This document shows positions 1 to 8,086 of a stretch of 44,232 nt of DNA, piece after piece. Position numbers and translations under genes: made by a program. Under the pieces are notes generated by a model. It made no database searches and was not told the DNA's origin. It worked only from the letters and a program-made list of their open reading frames with translations. Origin of the DNA: Nitrosomonas oligotropha (GTDB lineage Bacteria > Pseudomonadota > Gammaproteobacteria > Burkholderiales > Nitrosomonadaceae). The DNA lies in contig NZ_QRBZ01000045.1 in assembly GCF_009833085.1 (NCBI RefSeq), positions 1 through 44,232 on the forward strand, in the 5' to 3' direction. The number at the start of each line of letters is the position of its first letter. Within the stretch, counting starts at the first letter, position 1.

Positions 1-30
1 GGTCAATCGGGTACGTTTGTGTATGTTCAT
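1..30 (-). mobile_element. Possible start of an IS481-family transposase, cut by the window edge
   Basis: Only the first ten codons are visible, reading MNIHKRTRLT and running off the left edge. IS481-family integrase-type transposases commonly begin MNIHK..RLTP, which is the basis of the call. The start is supported by AGGAG about nine bases upstream. That ribosome-binding core lies in the loop of a perfect hairpin at 32-55, as is often seen where an element limits its own translation. A CTAG tetranucleotide lies at about 63-66, and IS481 elements favour CTAG-containing targets, so the element end may be there. Ten residues cannot prove the family; the sequence left of the window would decide it. 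Confidence 0.45.
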
Positions 31-31
31 C

Positions 32-55
32 TACAGTATTCTCCTGAATACTGTA
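32..55. promoter_or_regulatory. Perfect 10-bp hairpin holding the ribosome-binding core of the left-edge gene
   Basis: TACAGTATTC and GAATACTGTA form a perfect inverted repeat around a four-base loop. On the minus strand the loop and arm edge carry AGGAG, the Shine-Dalgarno core of the gene starting at 30. The hairpin would hide that site in a transcript reading through from outside, such as from the DUF2934 gene. It could also be a protein-binding dyad. The symmetry is seen; the regulatory role is inferred. Confidence 0.5.
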
Positions 56-79
56 AACAACGCTAGAAATTCTTACAGC

Positions 80-364
80 TTATTCTTTGACGGTGAGAAA
101 TTGAAAATCTATGCTGCCGCTATCAAACATGTCCAGCCCACTGTCGACTTCCCTTTCTGCTTCTAGCCAATCGCGCAGGGCATCTATCTCATTGCCCGTG
201 AAGCCGCGCTTCTCGGCACGGAAATAAGCCGCGGTGGCGATCATTTCCTGGCGGTCAACCGGTTCTGCTGAATTTAAGACTTGATTGGCGAGTATCCGCT
301 CTTCACTTTTTGATAACCTGGTTCCGGATTTCTTGGTTTCTCCTTCGCTGACTTTACTTGGCAT
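80..364 (-). CDS. DUF2934 domain protein, 94 aa
   Basis: A small, highly charged soluble protein. The central segment runs from IATAAYFRAEKRGF to DWLEAEREVD and matches DUF2934, whose members carry an Ile/Ala-rich helix, an aromatic-arginine segment and a closing DWLxAExE helix. The function of this family is not known. The start chosen is MPSK at 364, with AAGGAGG seven bases upstream; the frame opens further upstream, but the extra 23 residues have no ribosome-binding site. It stands alone on the minus strand, about 50 bases upstream of the putative transposase start. DUF2934 proteins are often found near stress and persistence genes, which fits this block, but that is context only. Confidence 0.75.
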   Translation of the reverse strand: MPSKVSEGETKKSGTRLSKSEERILANQVLNSAEPVDRQEMIATAAYFRAEKRGFTGNEIDALRDWLEAEREVDSGLDMFDSGSIDFQFLTVKE

Positions 365-501
365 TTGATAATCCTCCTTGAGCAGGATATTGATTCGTAC
401 TTGAAAGATGAGATTGATAAAAATCTTTATCAATTGATTATCGTAGTGAAACTTTGCAAAAAAATAAGTCAGAAAATACTTATTTTTAACTAAGTAAATG
501 C

Positions 502-858
502 TTAGATATTGACAGCGTTTTTATTGTTGCGGCTGTTAAAACCGTCGTTATTCCGCGTGTTTTCAGCCGAGCCAAGAATTTCGCAGATGCTTTTAAATTC
601 GCTGCGGATGGTAGCGGGCGTTCTTTTCAGGTGAGCAGCAAGCCGTCTGCAATCGGTCGTTTCCAGGACAAGGCTGGCTTCGAGCAGTTGATACAGAACC
701 GGGGGCAGCATTTGCTCGGTATCGATTGCACCGATGAGTTGCGCGGCATGCATTTTCGCGCGCCGCAATTGACCCGACTCGTAGAAGGAATAATTGTTTT
801 TTTGTTTGTAAAGATGACTAATGGCGTTAAAGTTATCGAGAGTTTCAGCGTGCATCAT
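502..858 (-). CDS. Small helix-turn-helix protein, possible LuxR/GerE-type regulator, 118 aa
   Basis: A short protein whose residues about 70-96 (LAAHLKRTPATIRSEFKSI) look like the recognition helices of a GerE/LuxR DNA-binding domain: an LAxxLxRxPxTIR core, then a charged helix ending in LG. There is no receiver or ligand domain, so this would be a single-domain regulator, or a regulator whose partner is elsewhere. Two consecutive Met codons open the frame and GAGGAG lies about nine bases before the first. The tail after residue 98 is Asn-rich and probably disordered. It faces the same way as lon and the stress genes and could regulate them, but nothing in the sequence shows this. No close named homologue is recognised. 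Confidence 0.6.
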   Translation of the reverse strand: MMHAETLDNFNAISHLYKQKNNYSFYESGQLRRAKMHAAQLIGAIDTEQMLPPVLYQLLEASLVLETTDCRRLAAHLKRTPATIRSEFKSICEILGSAENTRNNDGFNSRNNKNAVNI

Positions 859-1164
859 TTGAATTTACTCCTCACATTAGGCGATATTTCCAGGATAGCA
901 AAGCAATGTGACAACCATATAACAAACACATTGAACTGGCTTCCGGTGATTCACTGTAACTGGACAGGAAGGAAACTACAATGCGGCAAATTGCCGCTTT
1001 ATTCAGCCTTATTTTTTGTATTTAACTGCCTCCTCGGTATTCTGGAACGGTTGGCGGCATAAATATATAAGCGCATCGCTTATCTTTATCTAAGCAAAAT
1101 GCCTAGAAATTCATGGATGGTGATTCGATGCGCGTTTGCATTCCCATCTTTAGATAACTCCTGT
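859..1164. other. Intergenic region between lon and the small helix-turn-helix gene
   Basis: About 300 bases with no convincing gene. It contains a short palindrome GCGGCAAATTGCCGC at 983-997 followed by a T-rich stretch, a weak terminator candidate on the plus strand. On the minus strand a 14-codon frame (1103-1147) begins after AGGAG just past the end of lon; it is too short to call. TCTAAGC (1089-1095) and GCCTAGA (1101-1107) form an imperfect inverted pair resembling the larger one at 9282-9309. The promoter of the helix-turn-helix gene must lie in the left part, but no clear -35/-10 pair stands out. Confidence 0.4.
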
Positions 1165-3540
1165 TCAAACAAGCTTGAATCCTGACACTTGCATCGGGTT
1201 GGCGGTTTGATGCAATGCCGCTTGCATGGCGTCATCCGCGGTTTCCAGTAAAACAAACTGCATCGCCTTGCGCGTTGCTTCCGGAACATCCCGCAGATCT
1301 TTCTGGTTACGCGCAGGCAGCAATACGGTTTGAATACCGGCGCGCTGGGCCGCCAGTATTTTTTCCTTGATGCCGCCGACCGGCAGTACTAAACCGCGCA
1401 AACTGATTTCACCGGTCATGGCGACATCGTGGCGCACCGGCCGGTTGGTGAAAAGCGAAGCGAGCGCGATGAACATCGCTACACCCGCGCTCGGTCCATC
1501 CTTTGGAATCGCACCCGCCGGAACGTGCATATGCACATCGATGCCGTCGAACAGCGCTAACGGAATGTTGAGATCGCTGGCGCGCGCTTTGACCAGCGTG
1601 AGGGCGGCTTGCGCGCTTTCCTTCATGACATCGCCGAGCTGTCCGGTCAGAATCAATCTTCCGCTACCATTGATGCGCGTGGCTTCGATGAACAGAATGT
1701 CGCCGCCCACCGGTGTCCAGGCGAGGCCGGTGGCGACACCGGGTAAGTCGGTATGCAGCGCGAGTTCGTGTTCAAATTTTTCCGCACCCAGGATTGCATC
1801 CAAATCGCCCACATCGATCCGTACTTGCTGTTGTTTGCCTTCCGCAATGCGCAGCGCCACGTTCCGCATGACCCGGCCGATTTCCCGCTCGAACTGGCGC
1901 ACACCGGCTTCACGGGTATAGTTGGCCACAATGCTTTGCAGCGCCTCGGGCGTCAGCGTGCATTGATCCTCGCGCAGGCCGTTCGCTTCACTTTGACGCT
2001 GCACTAAATACCGCAAGGCGATTTGCAGTTTTTCCTCCTGCGTGTAACCGGGGAGATCGATGATTTCCATACGATCGCGCACCGGTGGCGGCACGTTGTC
2101 GATCACATTCGCAGTGGCGATGAAAATCACCCGGCTTAAGTCGAACGGCACACCGAGATAATTATCGCGAAACGTTGAGTTCTGCTCCGGATCGAGGATT
2201 TCCAGCAGGGCGGCGGAGGGGTCGCCTTGCATGCTGGCGGACATTTTATCGATCTCGTCGAGCATCATGACGCAATTACGCGCACCCGCCTTGCGTAATC
2301 CTTGCACGATGTTGCCCGGCATCGCGCCGACGTAGGTGCGGCGGTGGCCGCGCATTTCGGCTTCGTCATGCACACCGCCCAATGAGACGCGCACAAACGA
2401 ACGCTGCAACGCGCGCGCGATGCTTTGGCCTAGCGATGTTTTGCCGACACCGGGCGGTCCGACAAAACACAGAATCGGCGCCCGGCCGTGCGGTTTCAGT
2501 TTCTGCACCGCGAGGAATTCGATGATGCGTTGTTTGATCCGCTCCAGCCCGAAATGATCCGCTTCCAGAATCTGCCGCGCGTTATTCAGGTCGATCGGTG
2601 CTTCCTCGGGCAGCCGCCACGGCAATTCGGTCATCCATTCCAGGTAAGTATGCAGCATCGAGAATTCACTCGACGCGCCCAGCATGCGCTGCAAGCGGTG
2701 CAATTCCTTGCGCGTTTGTGTTTCGATATCGCCCGGCATGCCGGCTTTGGTGATGGCTTCGTCGAGCTGCGTGATTTCCTGATCGTTGTCGCCGTCTTCG
2801 CCGAGCTCTTTCTGAATCGCTTTCAACTGTTCACGCAGCAGGTATTTGCGCTCGCGGTCTTCCATTTGCTCTTTGGTGCGCTCGCCGATTTCCTGCGACA
2901 AACGCAAAACTTCAATGCGGCGCGACAGGATGTGCAGCACTTTTTGCAGCCGCTCCTCGGTATCGATGGTTTCGAGCAGCATTTGTTTTTCGCTCACTTC
3001 GGCATCGAGCAGACTTGCGGTAATGTCGGCCAGATCGGAAGGTGCGCGCGTGGCTTGCAAAGCGTGCGCAAGTTCCGCCGGTACGCCGGGCAATAGCGAT
3101 AAAATTTCAATGGCGCGTTCGCGCAATTGCAGCGCCAGCGCTTCGGTCTGCGTGGTGATAGGCGACGATTCCTCAATGCGTTTTATGCGCGCGGCGATGA
3201 ACGGGTATCCTTCGACCAGTGCTTCGATCTGGAAACGCTCCACACCCTGGCATACGACATGATGTGTTTTGTCGTCGGATGTCATATGCCGCACGATATT
3301 GGCGATGGTGCCGGTGCCGCACAGCGCTTCCAACCCCGGATTGTCGACCGCGGCATCTTTTTGCAGCACGATGCCGATCGGCGCTTTGGATTGCAGCGCG
3401 TGCTCAATGGTGGCGATGGATCGCACCCGGCCGACTGTGATCGGCATCAGTACGTGCGGAAATAACACCACGTTGCGCATCGGCACCAATGCAATGACAT
3501 CGGCAGGCAACTCGAATGGGTTTGTGACAGATTGTTCCAT
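1165..3540 (-). CDS. lon: ATP-dependent endopeptidase Lon, 791 aa
   Basis: Cytoplasmic ATP-dependent serine protease that degrades damaged proteins and short-lived regulators, including antitoxins. Domains in order: LON substrate-binding domain (about 10-200), helical linker, AAA+ module with Walker A GPPGVGKT (361-368) and Walker B (about 423-431), and the S16 peptidase domain. The catalytic dyad is complete: Ser684 in PKDGPSAG and Lys727 in GGIKEK, 43 residues apart as in E. coli Lon. The length is close to the usual 780-800. The start at 3540 is preceded by AAGGATGA. A dyad at 3574-3592 lies in its promoter region. Many betaproteobacteria carry a second lon beside clpX; this copy sits in a stress block instead, so it may be an extra copy, which the window cannot settle. 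Confidence 0.97.
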   Translation of the reverse strand: MEQSVTNPFELPADVIALVPMRNVVLFPHVLMPITVGRVRSIATIEHALQSKAPIGIVLQKDAAVDNPGLEALCGTGTIANIVRHMTSDDKTHHVVCQGVERFQIEALVEGYPFIAARIKRIEESSPITTQTEALALQLRERAIEILSLLPGVPAELAHALQATRAPSDLADITASLLDAEVSEKQMLLETIDTEERLQKVLHILSRRIEVLRLSQEIGERTKEQMEDRERKYLLREQLKAIQKELGEDGDNDQEITQLDEAITKAGMPGDIETQTRKELHRLQRMLGASSEFSMLHTYLEWMTELPWRLPEEAPIDLNNARQILEADHFGLERIKQRIIEFLAVQKLKPHGRAPILCFVGPPGVGKTSLGQSIARALQRSFVRVSLGGVHDEAEMRGHRRTYVGAMPGNIVQGLRKAGARNCVMMLDEIDKMSASMQGDPSAALLEILDPEQNSTFRDNYLGVPFDLSRVIFIATANVIDNVPPPVRDRMEIIDLPGYTQEEKLQIALRYLVQRQSEANGLREDQCTLTPEALQSIVANYTREAGVRQFEREIGRVMRNVALRIAEGKQQQVRIDVGDLDAILGAEKFEHELALHTDLPGVATGLAWTPVGGDILFIEATRINGSGRLILTGQLGDVMKESAQAALTLVKARASDLNIPLALFDGIDVHMHVPAGAIPKDGPSAGVAMFIALASLFTNRPVRHDVAMTGEISLRGLVLPVGGIKEKILAAQRAGIQTVLLPARNQKDLRDVPEATRKAMQFVLLETADDAMQAALHQTANPMQVSGFKLV

Positions 3541-3573
3541 GGCGGCTCATCCTTCAGAATGTAAGGCGGTTTT

Positions 3574-3592
3574 AATATTCTCTTGGAATATT
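3574..3592. promoter_or_regulatory. Dyad AATATTC-N5-GAATATT upstream of lon
   Basis: A perfect 7-bp inverted repeat with a five-base spacer lies 34-52 bases upstream of the lon start codon, where a promoter-proximal operator would be expected. No convincing heat-shock sigma32 promoter was found around it. The repeat is seen; its use as an operator is inferred. Confidence 0.35.
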
Positions 3593-3639
3593 TGAGCGCT
3601 TAACCAGGAATTCAAGAGAGATCCGCTGGCCTTGTTTGA

Positions 3640-3667
3640 GGTAACCGGCTTGGCCGCGCCGGTTACC
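3640..3667 (-). terminator. Strong stem-loop after the CBS gene
   Basis: GGTAACCGGC and GCCGGTTACC form a perfect 10-bp GC-rich stem with an eight-base loop, 16 bases past the end of the CBS-domain gene. No clean T-run follows on either strand, so it may work as a Rho-assisted or mRNA-protecting structure rather than a classic intrinsic terminator. Confidence 0.45.
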
Positions 3668-3682
3668 GGTAAAGCTGGAACA

Positions 3683-4132
3683 TCACGGGCGATGCCGCGT
3701 TTCTTTCTTTTGCTCGTAGCGCACCAGTTTGGCGAGATCGAGCAACTCTTCCGATAATAATTGCAGTGTATCGTCCAGGGTCAGGATGCCGGTCAATTCC
3801 CCCGTTTCATCCACGACCGGTAAACGCCGGATGGTTTTGCGGCGCATGAATTCGATGGCTTCATGCGATGCGGTGTTTTCCTTAATGGTAAATACTTCCG
3901 CCGCCATGATGTCGCCAACGGTGATGACGGCTGCGTCCAATTCCGTCGCCACAACTTCCACCACCAGATCGCGATCCGTGACAACGCCGACCGGAATCTG
4001 GCGGCCGTCGCGCTTCTCGACCACGATGACCGCGCCGACATGAAACTGGCGCATCAGTTTGGCAGCTTCCACAATGGTTGCATCCCGTTGGATAACAATG
4101 ACTTCACGATTGCAAATTTCGCCGACAGACAT
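3683..4132 (-). CDS. Paired CBS-domain protein, 149 aa
   Basis: A stand-alone Bateman module: CBS1 at about residues 8-65 and CBS2 at about 73-130, each with the usual G(V/I)xTxxD closing element (GVVTDRDLV; GILTLDDTL). Such modules bind adenosine nucleotides and report energy state to partner proteins. No enzyme domain is fused, and the charged tail after residue 135 has no recognised motif. AAGGAG lies just before the start. It sits 48 bases downstream of the BCAM0308-family gene, and small CBS proteins accompany universal-stress and hibernation genes in low-oxygen loci of betaproteobacteria. Its partner is unknown. Confidence 0.85.
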   Translation of the reverse strand: MSVGEICNREVIVIQRDATIVEAAKLMRQFHVGAVIVVEKRDGRQIPVGVVTDRDLVVEVVATELDAAVITVGDIMAAEVFTIKENTASHEAIEFMRRKTIRRLPVVDETGELTGILTLDDTLQLLSEELLDLAKLVRYEQKKETRHRP

Positions 4133-4180
4133 TTGATTTCTCCTTTCTGGTTGTTATGGAAAGACGGGAAAATTCACAGT

Positions 4181-4684
4181 TCAACGTGACCAATGCACGC
4201 GCAACAGGTTTTCCGCCGGATTGTAGTGAAACTCCAACTCACCCTGGTACGCATGATGGATTGCTTCACCGATACCGCGCGCGAGATGAATGTCGGTGGT
4301 GGTGATCAGCACTTCGTGATCTTTTATCTCCATGGCCATGATCCGTTTCAGCGGGTGCTCGGTTTTTTCCTGTTTCTCTACGTGCTGTATCAGATGCATG
4401 ATTTCATCCCGGTGCGCGTGGAAGAATTCACCGTGCAAGGTCAGGAATCCAGCCGGGTATTGATCCTGAATGCGTTGGCAGGCCGGACAGTTGTGCTGAT
4501 GCGCATTGATTGGCGCGGCAAGCCATTGCCACCGGCCTTTGTGAAATACCGCGCTGCAAAGCGGACAAACGGTGGGTTCGGGGAGCTTGCTTTTGATTTG
4601 ATAGGCGTCGTGAATCTGTTCCTGGAAAACACCGTCATGCCGTGTAATTTGATGAAAACCAGGATGCGGGTTTTTTGTGCTCAT
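4181..4684 (-). CDS. BCAM0308-family zinc-binding protein, 167 aa
   Basis: A soluble protein with two CxxC pairs in the N-terminal half (CPLCS and, about 35 residues later, CPACQ), forming a likely zinc knuckle. An acidic/His-rich middle follows, and then a C-terminal alpha/beta part (about 105-167). It matches the family named after Burkholderia cenocepacia BCAM0308, a gene of a low-oxygen-activated locus; its biochemical role is unknown. The zinc part is reminiscent of NMD3-type ribosome-export proteins, so an RNA or ribosome target is conceivable but unproved. The start is set at the Met after eight frame residues because AAGGAGGG lies seven bases before it. It forms a same-strand run with the CBS and hibernation-factor genes. 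Confidence 0.8.
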   Translation of the reverse strand: MSTKNPHPGFHQITRHDGVFQEQIHDAYQIKSKLPEPTVCPLCSAVFHKGRWQWLAAPINAHQHNCPACQRIQDQYPAGFLTLHGEFFHAHRDEIMHLIQHVEKQEKTEHPLKRIMAMEIKDHEVLITTTDIHLARGIGEAIHHAYQGELEFHYNPAENLLRVHWSR

Positions 4685-4922
4685 GATAAATCCCTCCTTC
4701 TGCTGCAACGATTTCAGTTTGAATGAGAAGTCATTTTTTTATCCGTTCACGGTCAGCTATGCGTTCGTGAAAGATTGAACATCGGTTCCATGTTGCGCGC
4801 TCTGATAATTTTGTCAAGCGTTTCCGTCTGTGATTCGAGGGCGTATTTTCGCCGCGCATGCGCACAAGCCAATGCAGCTTAGAGGAGCTACGATCCGGCG
4901 CATGCGGCTGAGTATCGCCGCG

Positions 4923-5225
4923 TCATTTGCGGGCGTGATCTTCCAGTTGACGCTTGGCGGCATCGAAGGCATCGCGCACCGCGACGTAGACATCTTCATT
5001 GGCGACCCGATTGACCACGATTTCGCTGCCGGGGACCGTCATGTCGATGTGCACGTCAAACATCCGGCCCTGATGGTGGTGTTTGTGCGGAAGTTCGACG
5101 ACGATCCGGCAGCTCGTGATGTGCGGATAAAACTTCTCCAGCTTTTCCGCTTTTTCGCGGATGTGACTTTCGAGCGCTTCGGAGTGGGGGATATCGCGCG
5201 TGGTGATTTGCAGTGTGACTTCCAT
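4923..5225 (-). CDS. hpf: Short ribosome hibernation promoting factor / RaiA-like protein, 100 aa
   Basis: Binds the small ribosomal subunit near the decoding centre and inactivates ribosomes in starved or oxygen-limited cells. The whole protein is one S30AE/HPF domain: beta strand EVTLQITTRDIPHSEALE, a Lys/Glu helix, strand CRIVVELPHKHHHQG, then the DVYVAVRDAFDAAKRQLED helix. At 100 residues it is the short form without the C-terminal dimerisation domain of long HPF. AGGAGG precedes the start. It is not beside rpoN as housekeeping hpf usually is, so it is probably an extra copy dedicated to the stress block. Assignment to HPF rather than YfiA/RaiA is not certain. Confidence 0.85.
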   Translation of the reverse strand: MEVTLQITTRDIPHSEALESHIREKAEKLEKFYPHITSCRIVVELPHKHHHQGRMFDVHIDMTVPGSEIVVNRVANEDVYVAVRDAFDAAKRQLEDHARK

Positions 5226-5270
5226 GAAATTTTCCTCCTATTGAATTGAGCTAAACGTTTCCGGTAACAA

Positions 5271-6698
5271 CTATCCTTTGATACATACTTTGGGGCGCAG
5301 AAAAGCGACTCTGCGCGCCAATCCCGCTTGTTCCGTGACCTCGGCCACCTGGTCGACATCCTTGTAAGCGCCCGGCGCTTCTTCCGCCGCACCGCGCATC
5401 GAACGGGTACGGATCAGGATGCCTTGCCGCTCGAGATCATTGATCAGGGTCCGGCCATCCCATTGTTTCAACGCTTGATTACGGCTCATGGCGCGGCCCG
5501 CACCGTGGCTGCACGAAGCAAACGCCCGATTGGTGCTGACACCGGCGAGGATATAAGAACCGGTGCCCATGCTGCCGCCGATGATGACCGGTTGCCCCAC
5601 GTCACGGTAGTGCGCCGGCAGTTTGGGATGCCCGGGCGCGAAAGCGCGCGTGGCGCCTTTACGATGCACGTGCAGCGAGCGGGTTTTGCCGTCCACTTCG
5701 TGCTGTTCTTCCTTGCAGGTGTTATGCGAGATATCGAACAGCGTTTCCAGTGATGCTTGGGGATAGATTTCGGCGAATGTTTCGCGTGTCAAATGCGTCA
5801 GGATTTGCCGGTTGGCTAAAGCGCAATTGATTGCGGCATTCATCGCGCCGAGGTATTGTCGGCCTTCCGGCGATTTGACCGGAGCGCAGGCCAGTTCGCG
5901 GTCGGGCAGGTGAATGCCGAGACGCCCGGCGGCCTTGGCTAGCATCACCAGGTAATCGGTGCCGATTTGATGGCCGAGTCCGCGCGAGCCGCAGTGAATG
6001 GAAATTACCAGTTGGCCTTCACGCAGGCCGAAAGCCTGCGCCGTCACATTGTCGTAGATGCGTTCCACGACTTGCACTTCCAGATAATGATTGCCGGAAC
6101 CGAGCGTGCCCATTTCGCCGCGCTGGCGTTTTTTCGCCAGCTCGGATACGTTGCCCGGCACCGCGCCGCCAACACAGCCGTTTTCTTCCACATAATCCAG
6201 ATCGGCGGCATCGCCGAAACCCTGTTTCACCGCCCATTGCGCGCCGCCGAGCAGCACTTGATCGAGTTGTTTCGGGTTGAGATTGATATGGCCTTCTTCG
6301 CCGACGCCCGCCGGGATCGTGGCGAACAACCGGTCGGCCAGCTGATTGAAGTAGGGCGCTGCATCGCGGATATCAAGATTGCTGCGCAGGCAGCGGATGC
6401 CGCAGGAAATATCAAAACCGACCCCACCGGCTGAAATGATGCCGCCTTGATCGGCGTCGAATGCCGCTACGCCGCCGATGGGAAAGCCGTAACCCCAATG
6501 CGCGTCCGGCATGGTCATCGCCGCGCCAACCAGACCGGGCAGTGCGGCGACATGGGCGATTTGTTCCAGCACCTTGCCGTCCATGCTTTCGAGCAAAGGC
6601 GCGCTGCCGTACAGCAGAACTTCCGCACGCTTATCGCCGGATGCCTGGGGCAGTGTCCAGAGATAAGTGTGCAGCTGTTGTAATCGTTGTAGATTCAT
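5271..6698 (-). CDS. rtcB: RNA-splicing ligase RtcB, 475 aa
   Basis: Joins RNA 2',3'-cyclic-phosphate or 3'-phosphate ends to 5'-OH ends using GTP and Mn2+, repairing cleaved RNAs. Metal ligands are all visible: Asp96 and Cys99 (GGVGFDISCG), His204 (GNHYLE), His235 (SIHCGSRG) and His325 (SHNTC); His398 in CSHGAGRAMSR is the guanylated residue. The frame stays open 45 codons further upstream, but that part overlaps archease in another frame and is Arg-rich noise. The true start overlaps the archease stop as ATGA, implying translational coupling. A regulator of the RtcR type is not present. The neighbourhood suggests repair of RNA damaged during stress. Confidence 0.95.
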   Translation of the reverse strand: MNLQRLQQLHTYLWTLPQASGDKRAEVLLYGSAPLLESMDGKVLEQIAHVAALPGLVGAAMTMPDAHWGYGFPIGGVAAFDADQGGIISAGGVGFDISCGIRCLRSNLDIRDAAPYFNQLADRLFATIPAGVGEEGHINLNPKQLDQVLLGGAQWAVKQGFGDAADLDYVEENGCVGGAVPGNVSELAKKRQRGEMGTLGSGNHYLEVQVVERIYDNVTAQAFGLREGQLVISIHCGSRGLGHQIGTDYLVMLAKAAGRLGIHLPDRELACAPVKSPEGRQYLGAMNAAINCALANRQILTHLTRETFAEIYPQASLETLFDISHNTCKEEQHEVDGKTRSLHVHRKGATRAFAPGHPKLPAHYRDVGQPVIIGGSMGTGSYILAGVSTNRAFASCSHGAGRAMSRNQALKQWDGRTLINDLERQGILIRTRSMRGAAEEAPGAYKDVDQVAEVTEQAGLARRVAFLRPKVCIKG

Positions 6699-7102
6699 AC
6701 GTCCACCACGCAACGGGATTCCCAGACCGGGCCGGTTTGTTTTACCGCGAGCATGGTCAGGGTTGCGCCTTTGACTTCTACACCGCGATCCAAGCCGTCG
6801 CGCCATTTTTCCCCGGCGGCTTTGGCGTGCCAATGATCATTCTGGCGCTGGATATAAAAATGGCTGAACACCATGCCGAGTTCCCGTGCCTTTCCCAAAA
6901 TGAGATTAAGCCAGACCACCAGCGCCAGCTCAAGGTCGGGCTCCTCAAATTCGAGCGCCACTACGATCACGGGTTGTACTGTTTCAATGTTGGTGATAAT
7001 CGCAAAAACCGCATGCGCCGCTGCTTCAAACGATTGTTCCATCGTCAGGCCGCGGCCGATAATCCTGATGTCGGCATCGTGTTCAAAATACGATGAGCTC
7101 AC
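6695..7102 (-). CDS. Archease, RtcB cofactor, 135 aa
   Basis: Archease speeds guanylation of RtcB and allows several rounds of ligation. The family signature is seen at both ends: YFEHDADIRIIGRG near the N-terminus, whose Asp residues bind metal, and the closing strand ending ESRCVVDV with its conserved terminal Asp. The length of 135 is typical. The stop codon overlaps the rtcB start by four bases, so the two proteins should be made in a fixed ratio. It is the first gene of the minus-strand run and faces the phosphoribosyltransferase across a 127-base divergent region holding a 28-bp dyad. Confidence 0.92.
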   Translation of the reverse strand: MSSSYFEHDADIRIIGRGLTMEQSFEAAAHAVFAIITNIETVQPVIVVALEFEEPDLELALVVWLNLILGKARELGMVFSHFYIQRQNDHWHAKAAGEKWRDGLDRGVEVKGATLTMLAVKQTGPVWESRCVVDV

Positions 7103-7160
7103 TTTTTAATCACTTTATAAAAATGTAGTTTTATTGTAGTATTTTTGCTGGAAGAAATGT

Positions 7161-7188
7161 ATCAATCTGAACGATCGTTGCGATTGAT
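7161..7188. promoter_or_regulatory. 28-bp dyad between archease and the phosphoribosyltransferase
   Basis: Outer arms ATCAAT (7161-7166) and ATTGAT (7183-7188) flank an inner perfect palindrome AACGATCGTT (7170-7179) with three bases on each side. Twelve of the fourteen base pairs of the dyad match. It lies 58 bases from the archease start and 41 from the phosphoribosyltransferase start, a good place to control both directions. A partial FNR-like box TTGCG-N4-ATCAA (7178-7191) overlaps its right side. The binding factor is unknown. Confidence 0.5.
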
Positions 7189-7229
7189 CAAATCGGAACA
7201 CACTGCACAATAGCGATAAGGAGCGCAGC

Positions 7230-7874
7230 ATGATTTTCGCCGACTGCATGGCAGCAGCAGGTAAATTGGCGCATGCATTGTCCGGATACCGCGATAAAAA
7301 TCCGCTGATACTCGCTATCCCGCGTGGCGCGGTGCCGATGGGCAAGGCGATTGCGCAGCGGCTGAACGGTGAACTGGATGTGGTGCTGGTGCGTAAGCTC
7401 CGTGCTCCCGGTAACCCGGAATATGCCATCGGTTCCGTCGACGAAAGCGGCTGGGTGTATTTGACGGAATATGCCGCGCAGGCCGGCGCGGATCAGGCAT
7501 ACATCGATCAGGAAGTGTCGGTGCAATTGGAAACTATCCGGCAGCGGCGCGCGCACTATACGCCCGGGCGCGCACCGATAGATCCCGCAGGACGCATTGT
7601 GATTGTCGTCGATGACGGACTGGCTACCGGTTCGACCATGATTGCGGCACTGCATGCCTTGCGCAATCAAAAAACGGCGGAATTGATCTGTGCCGTACCG
7701 GTGGCGCCGCCGGAAACACTGAAGAAATTGCAGGGAAAAGCGGATCGCATCGTCTGTTTGTCAGCACCCGATGATTTTTATGCCGTCGGGCAGTTTTATG
7801 CGGATTTTCCGCAAGTGAGCGATGACGAAGTGATCGCGTGTCTTGCCGCCGCGCCACGGCAGATTGCGGGGTAA
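7230..7874 (+). CDS. Type I phosphoribosyltransferase-family protein, 214 aa
   Basis: Carries the PRPP-binding loop at residues 124-137 (VIVVDDGLATGSTM), the acidic pair followed by the ATGST phosphate loop. The N-terminal PRGAVPMGKAIAQRL element is typical of the stand-alone family often annotated as putative phosphoribosyltransferase. The substrate cannot be read from sequence; it is not a clear hypoxanthine, adenine or orotate enzyme. AAGGAG precedes the ATG. It is divergent from archease-rtcB. Such genes recur in low-oxygen and persistence loci, sometimes fused to an alpha/beta hydrolase, which is absent here. Confidence 0.85.
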   Translation: MIFADCMAAAGKLAHALSGYRDKNPLILAIPRGAVPMGKAIAQRLNGELDVVLVRKLRAPGNPEYAIGSVDESGWVYLTEYAAQAGADQAYIDQEVSVQLETIRQRRAHYTPGRAPIDPAGRIVIVVDDGLATGSTMIAALHALRNQKTAELICAVPVAPPETLKKLQGKADRIVCLSAPDDFYAVGQFYADFPQVSDDEVIACLAAAPRQIAG

Positions 7875-8086
7875 TCGCGCATGCTGTTGGCAGGAATACA
7901 CTCGCCAGCACTTGAAATTGTATGAATCGCCATTACTTCTGATTGACGGACGGAATGACGGAAATATTCATCCGGTGCGGATTGAAAGCTTTGTTGCCTG
8001 AGAATTGACATAAGAGTGAACCTTAATCCCGATTTTTAATCGAATGGTTCATTGGTTACGGCTTCCTACTTTATTTTTGATGACCT

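Noticed and set aside
631..1062. Plus-strand open frame of 143 codons opposite the small helix-turn-helix gene
   Set aside because: It overlaps the better-supported minus-strand gene, has no ribosome-binding site, and its product has no recognisable character.
6699..6833. 45-codon upstream extension of rtcB
   Set aside because: It overlaps archease in another frame and is Arg-rich; the conserved RtcB start is the Met at 6698.
7178..7191. FNR/ANR box TTGCG-N4-ATCAA
   Set aside because: One half-site is poor and the distance to either start does not fit a standard class I or II promoter; kept only as part of the dyad.
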